Shown here in pieces: positions 18,469 through 27,532 of a stretch of DNA of 64,000 nt. Location of the stretch: positions 4,092,001 to 4,156,000 of the forward strand of contig OZ251530.1 in NCBI GenBank assembly GCA_965243095.1, written 5' to 3'. Below the pieces are notes generated by a model that was given only the letters and a program-made list of their open reading frames with translations, ran no database searches and had not been told where the DNA came from. Each line of letters starts with the position of its first letter. The stretch's first letter is position 1. Both the position numbers and the translations under genes were made by a program. This DNA comes from VXYL01 sp965243095 (lineage in GTDB: Bacteria > Pseudomonadota > Gammaproteobacteria > Pseudomonadales > Azotimanducaceae).

Positions 18469-18516
18469 GGGAACGCGGGCGTCTCGCCCGCATGCAGGCG
18501 AGACGCCTGCGCTCCC
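18469..18516. repeat. REP-like palindromic element, copy 2
   Basis: The second 48-bp copy of the element at 1937-1984, in the 227-bp gap between the SDR gene and the broken methyltransferase. It keeps both inner hairpins (GCGGGCG-TCT-CGCCCGC and GCAGGCG-AGA-CGCCTGC) with an outer GGGA...TCCC stem. The two copies match at 44 of 48 positions. One difference (GA for AG) lies in the loop of the second hairpin, so the stem is kept. Confidence 0.8.
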
Positions 18517-18612
18517 AGGCTTGCCACCCACACCGTCGGCCCATTGCGGATATCGCGTCTCTCGACGCGGTGCGGACGCCGCTGACCCAAAGACCCCGGT
18601 TTCAAGCAGGGC

Positions 18613-19692
18613 TCAAGCACACATTCGCAACAGCTCGTCCGTGCGCTGATCCGCATGTTCAACGTACTCCCGAGAAACGTCGATGCCCACGGACTTCCTG
18701 CCGAGTTGACTGGCCACCAGCATCGTTGTTCCCGTGCCGCAGAACGGGTCGAGCACCACGCCGCCCGGCGGCGATGTGGCCAAGATGGGGATTCGGCAGA
18801 GGTCGGCGGGAAAGGGGGCGAAGTGGGCGCGGCGCTTCTGCGTGTCTTCGGGAGAATGTCCCAAACGTCGGCGGGTTTGCTGCCGTTTGGGTGGTATTTG
18901 AGGAAGTAGAAGCCTTTGTCGCGCAACTCCTTGGCGCGTCCGGAAACCCCCTCGGAGTCCGAGTGCGTCGTGCGTTGTTGACCGCGGATGATCATGCGGA
19001 AGTCCGCCAGTTCGCCGCGGCGGACGGCAGCCAACATCTCGTCAAGCCGCTGGTAGGCGCGGTTTCGCTCGTCTTCGCTCAACTCCGTCGAAAGTTCGAT
19101 CTGACGCCGATAGCGAACGCCGCGCACGCCGGACGCCGTCACCACCGAGCCGTTGACGACCTTGGTGGTCTTCGGCGTGCTGCGGATGGCGTTGGCGTCG
19201 TAGTAGTAGCCGCGTGTGCGCTGCACGAAGTGGAAGATATTCTCATGCACATTGGCGTAGGCGGTCCTTCGTGTTGTCCGGGCCGCCCTTCACCTTGTTC
19301 CAGATGATGTTGTTGCGCAGCGTCCAGCCCTGCTTGTCGATCAGGTGGAACGCCACGCGCCACGGGATGCCCACGAGGCCCTTGTTCTGGTAGGTGTCGC
19401 CGATGTTGAGCCACAGGGAACCCGTGGGTTTTAGAACGCGCTTCACTTCGGCGATGACGGCGGTGAGGTTGGCCACGAATTCGCTGTGGGCGCCCTCCAA
19501 ACCGATGCCGCCGTTCCCATACTCGCGCTTGCCCCAGTACGGCGGGCTGGTCATGCAGCAGTCGAATACCGCCGAGGGAAATTGCGCAAGTACCCGTAAT
19601 GCATCGCCGGCGACGAACAAGGGCGAGCAGCGGGGCTCGCGCAGGTACCCTTGCAGGCCGGCCGGAGCGGCGTCGGATGTCGTGATGGTCAC
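18613..19692 (-). pseudogene. Site-specific DNA methyltransferase gene with two frameshifts
   Basis: Three frames join into one beta-class DNA methyltransferase of about 360 residues. Frame 1 (19692 down to about 19255) has the catalytic motif IV TSPPYWGKREYG and VLKPTGSLWLNIGDTY. Frame 2 (about 19250 to 18860) runs from ENIFHFVQRTRGYYYDANAI to GFYFLKYHPNGSKPADVWDI. Frame 3 (to 18613) holds RIPILATSPPGGVVLDPFCG, with the SAM-binding motif I DPFCGTGTT, and ends near TDELLRMCA. The SPPY motif is typical of N4-cytosine or N6-adenine enzymes. Two separate indels argue for decay, but sequencing error is possible. No partner nuclease is adjacent, so it was probably an orphan. Confidence 0.8.
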
Positions 19693-19732
19693 TGTTCTTT
19701 CGCCGGCCGTTGACGCAGAGCGACCCGTCGCC

Positions 19733-20140
19733 TCAATCCGTGGCGGGATCCAACCGCACGAAGCGGCGGGGTGCGAAGCCCATCAGGAAGCGCACGCCAA
19801 TGGGAACCGGGTGTTCCGCCTGCAAGCGGGTGTATTCCTCGTCCGATACCGGCACGGCCACGGACTGCCACGTTTCATCCGCTCGGGTGATGCGGACTTG
19901 TGGGTTGGCAAGCGAGCGGCGATACCAGGCGCGGGGCCAATGGTTCACGGCGACGTAGAGCTTCGCGTCGCTGTCCAGCGCCGTGAGGACGCGCTCGTGC
20001 CCTTCGCCATCGGCGTCGAAGGTGGTGATGATCAAGGTGTCCTCGGCCTCCGGTTGGAAATAGCCGAGCAGGGACTCGAACAGCACGACGATGGCGACGT
20101 AGCCGAGCAACACGATGCCAACGATCTTGAGAGCTTTCAT
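19733..20140 (-). CDS. Nitroreductase/quinone reductase family protein (DUF385, deazaflavin-type)
   Basis: 135 residues with an N-terminal hydrophobic helix (LKIVGIVLLGYVAIVVLFES), then a split-barrel domain typical of the F420-dependent nitroreductase (Ddn-like) family: KLYVAVNHWPRAWYRRSLANP, then the conserved tail RFLMGFAPRRFVRLDP. The family binds deazaflavin cofactor F420, or sometimes other flavins. The ATG at 20138-20140 sits 2 bp after the stop of the LLM-family gene, so the two form an operon. That pairing strengthens the idea of F420 use, although no F420 biosynthesis gene lies in the window. Confidence 0.82.
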   Translation of the reverse strand: MKALKIVGIVLLGYVAIVVLFESLLGYFQPEAEDTLIITTFDADGEGHERVLTALDSDAKLYVAVNHWPRAWYRRSLANPQVRITRADETWQSVAVPVSDEEYTRLQAEHPVPIGVRFLMGFAPRRFVRLDPATD

Positions 20141-20142
20141 CA

Positions 20143-21012
20143 CTACGCCCTCCCCCTCACCTCGGCCACCGCCGCTTGGCAGCGGTCGAGGAGCGGCAGC
20201 ACGGTGTCCGCCGGCGCCGGCGGCAAGCCGAAGATCACATAGTCGAAGCCTTGGCGGATGCGGCCGACCACGCGCTCGGCGTCCGGCGGGGCGCCGAACA
20301 GCGCCAAGTCCAAGTCCTCCACCTTGCGGCCGCGCTTGGCCATCGCCTCTTGCAGGCGCTCCATGTTGCCGGAACCCAAGCCGCCGATGGGCATCCAGCC
20401 GTCCGCGTAGTCCGCAACGCGGTCGAAAACCCACTTCGAGTTGGCGCCGATCCAGATTGGCGGGCCGTTCTCTTGCACCGGCTTGGGGTGGCTCCACAGC
20501 GGATCGAAGTTCACATGCTCGCCGTGGAACTCGGCTTCCTCGTTGTTCCAGATCGCGCGCATGGCCAGCACCTTCTCGCGGGTGATGGCCCAGCGGTGGC
20601 GATAGTTCGCGCCGTGGTTCTCCATCTCCTCGCGGTTCCAGCCGGCGCCCACGCCGATGATCGCCCGGCCACCGGAGATCATGTCCAGCGAGGCGATTTC
20701 CTTCGCGGTGGTGATGGGGTCGCGCTCGATGATCAGGCAAATGCCGGTGCCGAGGCGGATGCGCTCGGTCACCGCCGCGCACGCCCCCAGCGCCACGAAC
20801 GGATCGTGCGCCCGCCAATACTGGTGCGGCAGCTCGCCACCGCCCGGAAACGGCGTGGCCCGGCTGGCCGGAATGTGCGTATGCTCCGGGAAGAAGAGGC
20901 TGTCGAAGCCCCGCTCCTCGACGGCCTTGGCCAGTTCCACGGGCTGGATGCCGTAGTCCGTGGGAAACGTGCTAACGCCGAAGCTGGTGTTCTCGATGCC
21001 GGCGAATGCCAT
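20143..21012 (-). CDS. LLM class (luciferase-like) F420-dependent oxidoreductase
   Basis: 289-residue TIM-barrel luciferase-like monooxygenase family enzyme. Signatures are RGFDSLFFPEHTHIP, RIRLGTGICLIIERDPITTA, SGGRAIIGVGAGWNREEMENHG and PIWIGANSKWVFDRVADYADGW (split here by chain order). They match the F420-dependent subfamily well known in actinobacteria. The substrate is unknown. The start MAFAGIENTSFG at 21012 follows a good Shine-Dalgarno GGAGAG; longer in-frame extensions lack homology. It is the first gene of a two-gene unit with the Ddn-like reductase. Confidence 0.88.
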   Translation of the reverse strand: MAFAGIENTSFGVSTFPTDYGIQPVELAKAVEERGFDSLFFPEHTHIPASRATPFPGGGELPHQYWRAHDPFVALGACAAVTERIRLGTGICLIIERDPITTAKEIASLDMISGGRAIIGVGAGWNREEMENHGANYRHRWAITREKVLAMRAIWNNEEAEFHGEHVNFDPLWSHPKPVQENGPPIWIGANSKWVFDRVADYADGWMPIGGLGSGNMERLQEAMAKRGRKVEDLDLALFGAPPDAERVVGRIRQGFDYVIFGLPPAPADTVLPLLDRCQAAVAEVRGRA

Positions 21013-21050
21013 GCTCTCTCCTGTTTCTATTGCGATCTTTGACGACGAGG

Positions 21051-21683
21051 CTAACAAGCGCGAACGTGCGTTGCTTGATCGCTCGGGTGTGCGGCGGGCG
21101 TCAATCCGCCCCCTGCGACCAAACGCTGCACTTGGCACTGCACATCGTGGCGCGTTGCGGTGCGAATCCGGCGCGTGTCGTCCACTACGGCGAGATCTTT
21201 GCGCATCTCTTGGATGACACACCTGTATGTGCCCTCGCTTTGCCCATCCTTCGGCGCGAGTTGTCCTTCTCGGGACACGCGCTCGATGAATGTTGCCAAC
21301 GCTTTGAGCAAGTCGGCACTCGCCACCAGCGCCACCACGCTCGCCCGATTGCGCATTTTTGCGATCTCGTTCGGCTCGATTTTGTTGTCGTCGTCCGACT
21401 CCATGATGCAGTCGAGGAGTTTCTGATAGAGTTTCAGCTTGGTCTGGAAGACCTGAAACTGAAACAGCCGTCTCTTCTCCGCTTCGTGTTGGAAGTGTAT
21501 CGTGACGCCGACCGAGGCAACGACCAGCACGACGCCAAGAATCGCTGCCATGATTTCCACCGTGAGATCGCTGATGTTGCGCTCAAACAGCACATGGAAG
21601 AGAAACACCACAGCCACAAGAAGGGCTATGCCTAGAACTATCATGGCGAAGTGCGTCGCCGGGTTCTTTGTGTTTCCACTCAT
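21051..21683 (-). CDS. Membrane protein with two helices and a cytosolic coiled region
   Basis: 210 residues. Two transmembrane segments lie at about residues 10-32 (FAMIVLGIALLVAVVFLFHV) and 40-63 (EIMAAILGVVLVVASVGVTI). A charged, partly coiled soluble domain follows (HEAEKRRLFQFQVFQTKLKLYQKLLD...). The C-terminal 35 residues are Arg-rich and of low complexity. The family is not recognised. The start at 21683 was chosen for the GAGG eight bases upstream. It resembles in plan the membrane-anchored protein at 14543-15133, but I see no sequence similarity. Confidence 0.65.
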   Translation of the reverse strand: MSGNTKNPATHFAMIVLGIALLVAVVFLFHVLFERNISDLTVEIMAAILGVVLVVASVGVTIHFQHEAEKRRLFQFQVFQTKLKLYQKLLDCIMESDDDNKIEPNEIAKMRNRASVVALVASADLLKALATFIERVSREGQLAPKDGQSEGTYRCVIQEMRKDLAVVDDTRRIRTATRHDVQCQVQRLVAGGGLTPAAHPSDQATHVRAC

Positions 21684-21733
21684 GTCAAAGACCTCGCTTT
21701 GCAACTGGAACCATTACCGAAGCTAAGAGCCGA

Positions 21734-22681
21734 TCACTTCTTGTCCACGCCGAACGCGTACAGTCGGCCGCCGAGCCCGCCTGCCGCCATCACCTGCATG
21801 GACACGCCCGGCACGGAGGCGTCGTTGTAGAAGCCGTATTCGCCCGGCTTGAGAGGCTGAGTTGTGCGGACGCGGTAAACGCCCGGTTTCACTTCTGAAA
21901 ACGCGATGTCGCGTAGCTGCTTGGCTGGAATGCCGTATTCCGAGACGCCAAAGAACCCCTCGTTGCCGGTGGTGAACTGGCGCTCGTCCTTGCGCTTGCG
22001 CACGCGGAACGCGACAAGCTGCGTGGACGCAGGATCGATGGAGGCAAAGCCATGCACGCCTAGGGCGTTTAGCGGGAACTCCGGCAGGCAGAGCAGAAAC
22101 GTGGGTTCGCGGTCGGTGATGCGGAACGTGGCGGCGGCGCCGCGCAGGGTGATTTTGGTCTTCGAGGGAAGGAAGCTGGGTAGAAAGACCCGGGTGGCGC
22201 TGAAAATGGCCGCGCCGGCCACTTCGGCCATCGCACTGCCGGACGAGTGACGGGCCGGTCCGACCATGTCCAAGGCGCGGATCTCCTCGCCCTGCTCCAA
22301 AAACACCCCGGGTGCCTCGCATGGGGTGCCGCCGAAGTTCATGCGCAGAGCTAGTTCCCGCGGCGAGGCCCGGGAGTCCCGTTGCACCATGGCGGTCAAC
22401 ACCGCCGCGGGCACGCCCCTTTGCGAGAGCGTCACGAGCGTCTCGGCGGAGGTGTCGAAGCGCACCTTGGACGCCGTGGCGATCTTCGCCACCAGAACGC
22501 TCTCCGGCAACCCGGCTTCCAGCAACACAAGGACATCCGTGTTAGTGAGCGCTTGCTCACTTGCGGGCGGTTCGGCCGCGATTGCCGGCTCCGCCGGCGC
22601 CGGCGAGGTCGATTGCGCCAAAACGGAACAGGCAAAAAACGGGGCGAACACGACCATCGCCCGCGCCCAGTTGCTCATCAC
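21734..22681 (-). CDS. Secreted protein of unknown function
   Basis: 315 residues with a clear Sec signal peptide (WARAMVVFAPFFACSVLAQS, cleavage after LAQ or nearby), then a Pro/Ala-rich linker. Residues about 45-100 form a small helical domain (LLEAGLPESVLVAKIATAS), like repeats found in other envelope proteins. The remainder is beta-rich and ends GLGGRLYAFGVDKK. It is likely periplasmic or outer-membrane associated. No family is recognised. It is followed by a 172-bp gap with nothing I can name and then the tRNA gene on the other strand. Confidence 0.75.
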   Translation of the reverse strand: MMSNWARAMVVFAPFFACSVLAQSTSPAPAEPAIAAEPPASEQALTNTDVLVLLEAGLPESVLVAKIATASKVRFDTSAETLVTLSQRGVPAAVLTAMVQRDSRASPRELALRMNFGGTPCEAPGVFLEQGEEIRALDMVGPARHSSGSAMAEVAGAAIFSATRVFLPSFLPSKTKITLRGAAATFRITDREPTFLLCLPEFPLNALGVHGFASIDPASTQLVAFRVRKRKDERQFTTGNEGFFGVSEYGIPAKQLRDIAFSEVKPGVYRVRTTQPLKPGEYGFYNDASVPGVSMQVMAAGGLGGRLYAFGVDKK

Positions 22682-22853
22682 GCCATCCTCCTCATCGGCC
22701 TAGCAAGGCGTTCCTTTCCGCTGCCAACATGCCACCCCCACGCTCTCTCATCATAACGCGCTCCTACGCCGTGGTTGGCCACACCGCGCCGTACGCCAGT
22801 CTGTTATGGTAGCGACCTTGAACAGCCCCGCCAAAGGGCGTGTTCGAGACTTC

Positions 22854-22930
<77 letters not shown>

Positions 22931-22948
22931 ATTCCCGCGACGAGCGGT

Positions 22949-23617
22949 TTAAGGCGCGGTGGCCTCCTGCGCCGCGCTCGGCGGCGGCTCGCCGATCACG
23001 TCCACGCCTTCCGGGATCTCGAACACGAACAGGGATTCGGTGAGCGCGGGGTTCTTCACTGCGTCCGTGAACGCGGTGCGCGTGAACGCGCCGAGGTGGT
23101 CGGCCATGTCGAGGGTCGTCAACGCGCCGTCGGGAGCGAACGCCAAGGTGAGGTTGCGCAACACCGACGCCTCGTCGCGCGGCGTTAGCACGAAACGCTC
23201 ATTCGGTTCGTCCTCGCCGGCTTCGGCGGAAACGTCGAAGTGGCGGTCAAGCGTTTCCGCCGCACCCGCCAGAAAGCTCGCCGGAGTGCCTTCGATGGCC
23301 GCTGCCAAAGACTGCACGGAAACCTGCTCCAAATCCGGGTCGAACACCCACAGCGAGGCGCCGTCGGCCAGCACCAGTTGCGGATAGGGTTCGTCCACCT
23401 CCCAGCGCAGGCGGTGGGGCCGCTGCCAGTGCAAGGTGCCGGTGACCACTTGCAGCGTCTCGCCGAAGCGATCCTGCACCACCTGCTCAAAGCGGGCGCG
23501 GAAACCGGTGAGCGCATCAAGCCGGGCGGTGAGCCTTGCCGCGTCGTCCGCGGCCGCCGACGGCGCTGCGGAAGCCAGCCCGGCCGCCACGCCCAACGCA
23601 ATCGCCGCTCGCCGCAT
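22949..23617 (-). CDS. lolA: Outer-membrane lipoprotein carrier protein LolA
   Basis: 222 residues: signal peptide MRRAAIALGVAAGLASAAPSA, then the periplasmic LolA fold that carries lipoproteins from LolCDE to LolB. Family segments are LTGFRARFEQVVQDRFGETL, GTLHWQRPHRLRWEVDEPYP, LVLADGASLWVFDPDLEQV and the C-terminal ESLFVFEIPEGVDVI. ATG at 23615-23617 overlaps the ftsK stop (ATGA), matching the conserved ftsK-lolA order of gammaproteobacteria. Confidence 0.96.
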   Translation of the reverse strand: MRRAAIALGVAAGLASAAPSAAADDAARLTARLDALTGFRARFEQVVQDRFGETLQVVTGTLHWQRPHRLRWEVDEPYPQLVLADGASLWVFDPDLEQVSVQSLAAAIEGTPASFLAGAAETLDRHFDVSAEAGEDEPNERFVLTPRDEASVLRNLTLAFAPDGALTTLDMADHLGAFTRTAFTDAVKNPALTESLFVFEIPEGVDVIGEPPPSAAQEATAP

Positions 23618-26094
23618 CACTCCGCCGCGGCCCCCGCCACCAGCACTTCGCGGTTGCCTTGGCTGTTCATCGCCGAGACCACGCCCGCCTCCTCCATCGC
23701 CTCGATCAAACGGGCGGCGCGGTTGTAGCCGATGCGCAGCTTGCGCTGCACCGACGAGATCGACGCCCGCCGCGATTCCACCACGAAGGCCACTGCTTCG
23801 TCGTACAGCGGCTCGCCGGAGTCGCCACCGCCGCCGGCTTTGGTTTCCTCCGACAGGTCCACCGTGCCGGGAATCTCCGTGTCCACCACGCCGGCCACCA
23901 CTTCGGCCAAGTAGTCCGGGTCGCCGCGCTCCTTCCAATCCGCGGCCACCGCGTGTACCTCGTCGTCGGAGACGAACGCGCCGTGAACGCGCACCGGCAC
24001 GCTGGTGCCCGGCGGCAGGAACAGCATGTCGCCGTGGCCGAGCAGTTGTTCGGCGCCGCCTTGGTCAAGGATGGTGCGCGAATCTATGCGGCTGGAAACT
24101 TGGAACGAGAGGCGGGCGGGGATGTTGGCCTTGATGAGGCCGGTGATCACATCCACGGACGGGCGCTGCGTGGCCAGCACCAGGTGGATGCCGGCGGCGC
24201 GGGCCTTCTGCGCGATGCGGGCGATGAGTTGCTCCACCTTCTTGCCGACGATCATCATCATGTCGGCGAACTCGTCGATCACCACCACGATGTAGGGCAG
24301 CGTTTCCTGTTCCGGAGCGGCGTCCGCGGCGTCTTTCGGCCAGAGCGGATCGGTCAGCGGCTCGCCGGCTTGGCGGGAATCCTTGACGCGCTTGTTGAAG
24401 CCGCCGATGTTGCGCACCCCCACCGCCGCCATGATTTGGTAGCGCCGCTCCATCTCCGCCACGCACCAGTTGAGCGCTTGGGCGGCGTCCTTCATGTCCG
24501 TGACCACCGGCGTCAACAGATGCGGAATGCCGTCGTACACGGCGAGTTCCAGCATCTTCGGGTCCACCAGAATGAGGCGCAGATCCTCCGGCTGGGCCTT
24601 GTAGAGCATGGAAAGCAGCATGGCGTTGACCCCCACGGACTTGCCGGAGCCGGTGGTGCCGGCCACCAGCAGGTGCGGCATCTTGCCGATGTCCGCCATC
24701 ACCGGCACACCGGCGATGTCCTTGCCCAGCGCCAGCGTGAGCGGCGAATCCGTGGTGACGAACTGCGGGGAAGAGAGGATTTCCTTCAGCCGCACGGTTT
24801 CGCGCCGCTCGTTGGGGATCTCGATGCCCACCACGGATTTGCCCGGGATGATCTCCACGATGCGCACGCTCACCACCGCCAGCGAGCGGGCCAAATCCTT
24901 GGCAAGGCCGGTGATCTTGCTCACCTTCACGCCCGCCGCCGGCTGCAACTCGAAACGGGTGACCACCGGCCCCGGTTGCACGGAGACCACCTCCGCCTGC
25001 ACCTTGAAGTCCGCCAGTTTCACTTCCAGCAGGCGCGACATGGCCTCCAAGGATTCGCGGGAATAGCCGCCGGTGGCGAGCAGATCGGCCTCTTCCAGCA
25101 GGTTCAAGCCGGGCAGCCGCGGCGGTTCGGCCGGCTGCGCTTTTGTCGCGGTCTTGCGGATTGGGGATGGCTTGACCACGATCGGCTCGATTGCCTGCGG
25201 TACAGGTTCGGCGGGCGGCGGCGCTTCGGCCGCGGCGTCCATCGCCGGCGCCGCCGCTTCCGACGAAACCGGCGCGGGGGGCTCCGCCGCCGTGTTGTCG
25301 CGTGCCAAAGAAAGCGGCTCCGCTGGTGGCGTTGCGACGTTCTCCGCCGTGGGTTCGGAACGACGACGCAACCCAGCCGTCCACGCCACAGCCTTCCGCC
25401 AAGCACCACCACTCGAACCCAGCCCGCTGCGAGCAACCCGCCCCGCCGCAACGACCAGTTTGCAAAGGCCGCGCCCGATCCACTCGGCGAGTTGCAGCCA
25501 GGAATGGCCCACCGCCGCCTGTGTCCCAATCATCAACACCGCCAACGCGCAAAGCGTGAGACCGGCGGGATTCAGCGCCGGCAAGCCCAACGTCACCAAA
25601 CTGTCGCCCAACACCCCGCCGGTGCCCGCCGGCAAGTCGCCCTCCGCACCGAAATGCAAGCGCAACAACACGCAAACCGCCACGAGAGTCGCGGCGAAGC
25701 CCACCGCCCGCACCGCCAGCAAAGCGGGTGGCGGCCAAGACCGCGGCTCTTTCCCCCGCGGCCGCAACGCCGGGACGACAGCCGCCGCCAGCCCGGCCGG
25801 CAGCATGTACGCCGCCCAACCAAACGCCAGCAACGTGAGATCCGCCGTGTAGGCACCGCTCCTGCCCACCCAGTTGGACACCGAGAGGTTGGAGCCATCG
25901 AACGTCCACGCCGGATCCATGGACGAATAGGAGAAGATGGCGAGCAGCAGATACACCGCCACGGCCACCACCGCGACCAAGCCGATCTCCTGCACCGGCA
26001 CCGCGCCGGCGGGCAACCGCGCGACGCGGCGCACACGGCGCGGATCGAGTTTCTGGGGCGACCGCTTCAGCGACCACATGACGGGGAAATCCAT
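23617..26094 (-). CDS. ftsK: DNA translocase FtsK
   Basis: 825 residues, on the shorter side for FtsK because the Pro/Gln linker is brief. Four N-terminal membrane helices (to about residue 190) anchor it at the septum; an Ala/Pro-rich linker follows. The motor domain has the Walker A GTTGSGKSVGVNAM and Walker B YIVVVIDEFADMM. The C-terminal gamma domain is a winged helix (SRRASISSVQRKLRIGYNRA) that reads KOPS sites and activates XerCD. The start is uncertain: MDFPVMW (26094, with GGGAG very close) is preferred over MWSLKRS (26079). Confidence 0.96.
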   Translation of the reverse strand: MDFPVMWSLKRSPQKLDPRRVRRVARLPAGAVPVQEIGLVAVVAVAVYLLLAIFSYSSMDPAWTFDGSNLSVSNWVGRSGAYTADLTLLAFGWAAYMLPAGLAAAVVPALRPRGKEPRSWPPPALLAVRAVGFAATLVAVCVLLRLHFGAEGDLPAGTGGVLGDSLVTLGLPALNPAGLTLCALAVLMIGTQAAVGHSWLQLAEWIGRGLCKLVVAAGRVARSGLGSSGGAWRKAVAWTAGLRRRSEPTAENVATPPAEPLSLARDNTAAEPPAPVSSEAAAPAMDAAAEAPPPAEPVPQAIEPIVVKPSPIRKTATKAQPAEPPRLPGLNLLEEADLLATGGYSRESLEAMSRLLEVKLADFKVQAEVVSVQPGPVVTRFELQPAAGVKVSKITGLAKDLARSLAVVSVRIVEIIPGKSVVGIEIPNERRETVRLKEILSSPQFVTTDSPLTLALGKDIAGVPVMADIGKMPHLLVAGTTGSGKSVGVNAMLLSMLYKAQPEDLRLILVDPKMLELAVYDGIPHLLTPVVTDMKDAAQALNWCVAEMERRYQIMAAVGVRNIGGFNKRVKDSRQAGEPLTDPLWPKDAADAAPEQETLPYIVVVIDEFADMMMIVGKKVEQLIARIAQKARAAGIHLVLATQRPSVDVITGLIKANIPARLSFQVSSRIDSRTILDQGGAEQLLGHGDMLFLPPGTSVPVRVHGAFVSDDEVHAVAADWKERGDPDYLAEVVAGVVDTEIPGTVDLSEETKAGGGGDSGEPLYDEAVAFVVESRRASISSVQRKLRIGYNRAARLIEAMEEAGVVSAMNSQGNREVLVAGAAAE

Positions 26095-26229
26095 TTCTCC
26101 CTTGCAACGAAGCCCGAATATACGCCCGCCCGCGCCAGCACGCAACCGCGCATCGGGCTGTTACTTGGGCCGCCCCGACCCGGCCCCGCCTGTGGCATGA
26201 TAGGGACGCTTGCATACCGCGCTACGCCC

Positions 26230-26410
26230 ATGAACCGCAACGCTATCGGATCCCCCTTGGAGGACGCCGTGCCCATCGATCCCGCGTGGATCGCCGAGTT
26301 CGAGGCGGTCGGCAAGCGTCAGCTGGCGCTGCTACTCGTGTGGTAGGGTTGCGTTGCGGCACACGGTCAACCACTTGGACGACGAAGTGAAGAAGGCGTT
26401 TCGGGCATGA
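26230..26410 (+). pseudogene. Small frameshifted reading frame upstream of the ATPase gene
   Basis: ATG at 26230 opens MNRNAIGSPLEDAVPI, continues IAEFEAVGKRQLALLL and stops at a TAG near 26344. In the next frame the sequence continues RVALRHTVNHLDDEVKKAFRA, and its TGA overlaps the ATG of the following ATPase (ATGA at 26407). The neat overlap suggests that this was one small coupled gene of about 60 residues, now broken by an indel near 26338. Family unknown. The rest of the 312-bp gap (26095-26229) shows no feature. Confidence 0.35.
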
Positions 26411-27531
26411 CGGACGGACAGCAAGAAGTGGCAGCGTCGCTCGACTGGATTACCGTTGGAGGTTTCCGGAGCATTGCGCGGCTGGAGGAGTTGCCGCTTG
26501 GTCCGATCAATGTGTTGATCGGCGCCAACGGGGCGGGCAAGTCCAATTTCATCAACGTCTTCGGTCTGCTTCGCGCCTGCCATGTCGGCAGGCTCGATGA
26601 GTTTGTCGTCCGTTCCGGCGGCACCGAACGGAATCTTCACTTCGGCCCCAAAGTCACCCAAGAGATCCGCATAGACATGTCCTTCGGTGACGGCGATGAG
26701 CGGCACCACATGCGTCTGGTACCTACCGACGAGGATCAGCTGGTGTTGCGCTCCGAGAGCACGGAGAAGCGGGCGTCACAAGGAACGCGCGGACAGGAGC
26801 GAACCGCAACTGACGCTGCTCGAGAAGATTGCATAGAAGCGTTGCAAGCGCGTTTGGATCGCTGGCGCATCTACCACTTCGACGACGTAGGCCGCGGTGC
26901 GCCAATGCTGCGAACGGCGCAACTAGACGACAACCGGTTTCTGCGCGAGGATGGGGAGAACATCGCGGCCTTCCTCTACCGGCTAAAGATGAAGGAGCAG
27001 TCCGCCTACGCTAGAATCCGCGACACTGTCCGTTTCGTCGCGCCTTTTTTCGACGATTTCGTTCTTGAGCCTCATGTGTTGAATGAACATGTGATTCGCT
27101 TGGCGTGGCGGCATCGCGTACGGGACGGCCACTTCGACTTAGCGACACTATCAGACGGATCGCGTCGGTTTCTGGCCATCGCCACGCTGCTGCTGCAACC
27201 GAAGCACCTGCGCCCGTCCATCATCCTGCTGGATGAACCGGAACTCGGTCTGCATCCCCGGGCCATCACCATGCTGTGCTCGCTTATCAGCAGCGTGTCG
27301 ACAGAAACGCAAGTGGTGCTTGCGACCCAATCGCCATTCGTGGTGGATCACTTCGATCCGGAAGACGTCATAGCTGTTGATCGCGTGGACGGCAGTTCCG
27401 TGTTCAAGCGGCTGCCGACGGGCCGGCTGGCAGCCTGGCTAGACGACCACACCTTGGGCGACCTTTGGATCAAGAACGAGCTAGGTGGCTGTCCATCCTA
27501 CGAGGCCCCATGCGACGACGACGAACACTAG
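26407..27531 (+). CDS. AAA family ATPase (RecF/AAA_21-type)
   Basis: 374 residues. Walker A is GANGAGKSN within INVLIGANGAGKSNFI; the ABC-type signature region is LATLSDGSRRFLAIATLL; Walker B is IILLDEPELGLHP, followed by the switch region VVLATQSPFVVDHF. These SMC/ABC-like ATPases often pair with a TOPRIM or DUF4276 partner in defence modules. Here the partner right after it is truncated, so the ATPase may be non-functional or serve another role. The ATG overlaps the stop of the small frame upstream. Confidence 0.85.
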   Translation: MTDGQQEVAASLDWITVGGFRSIARLEELPLGPINVLIGANGAGKSNFINVFGLLRACHVGRLDEFVVRSGGTERNLHFGPKVTQEIRIDMSFGDGDERHHMRLVPTDEDQLVLRSESTEKRASQGTRGQERTATDAAREDCIEALQARLDRWRIYHFDDVGRGAPMLRTAQLDDNRFLREDGENIAAFLYRLKMKEQSAYARIRDTVRFVAPFFDDFVLEPHVLNEHVIRLAWRHRVRDGHFDLATLSDGSRRFLAIATLLLQPKHLRPSIILLDEPELGLHPRAITMLCSLISSVSTETQVVLATQSPFVVDHFDPEDVIAVDRVDGSSVFKRLPTGRLAAWLDDHTLGDLWIKNELGGCPSYEAPCDDDEH

Positions 27532-27532
27532 C

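Noticed and set aside
22683..22853. Promoter for tRNA-Arg
   Set aside because: A TTGGCC and a TGTTATGGT occur upstream, but the spacing between them is too long for a confident sigma70 promoter.
23536..26346. A 936-codon plus-strand frame
   Set aside because: It is antisense to ftsK and lolA with low-complexity composition; the minus-strand genes have full family motifs.
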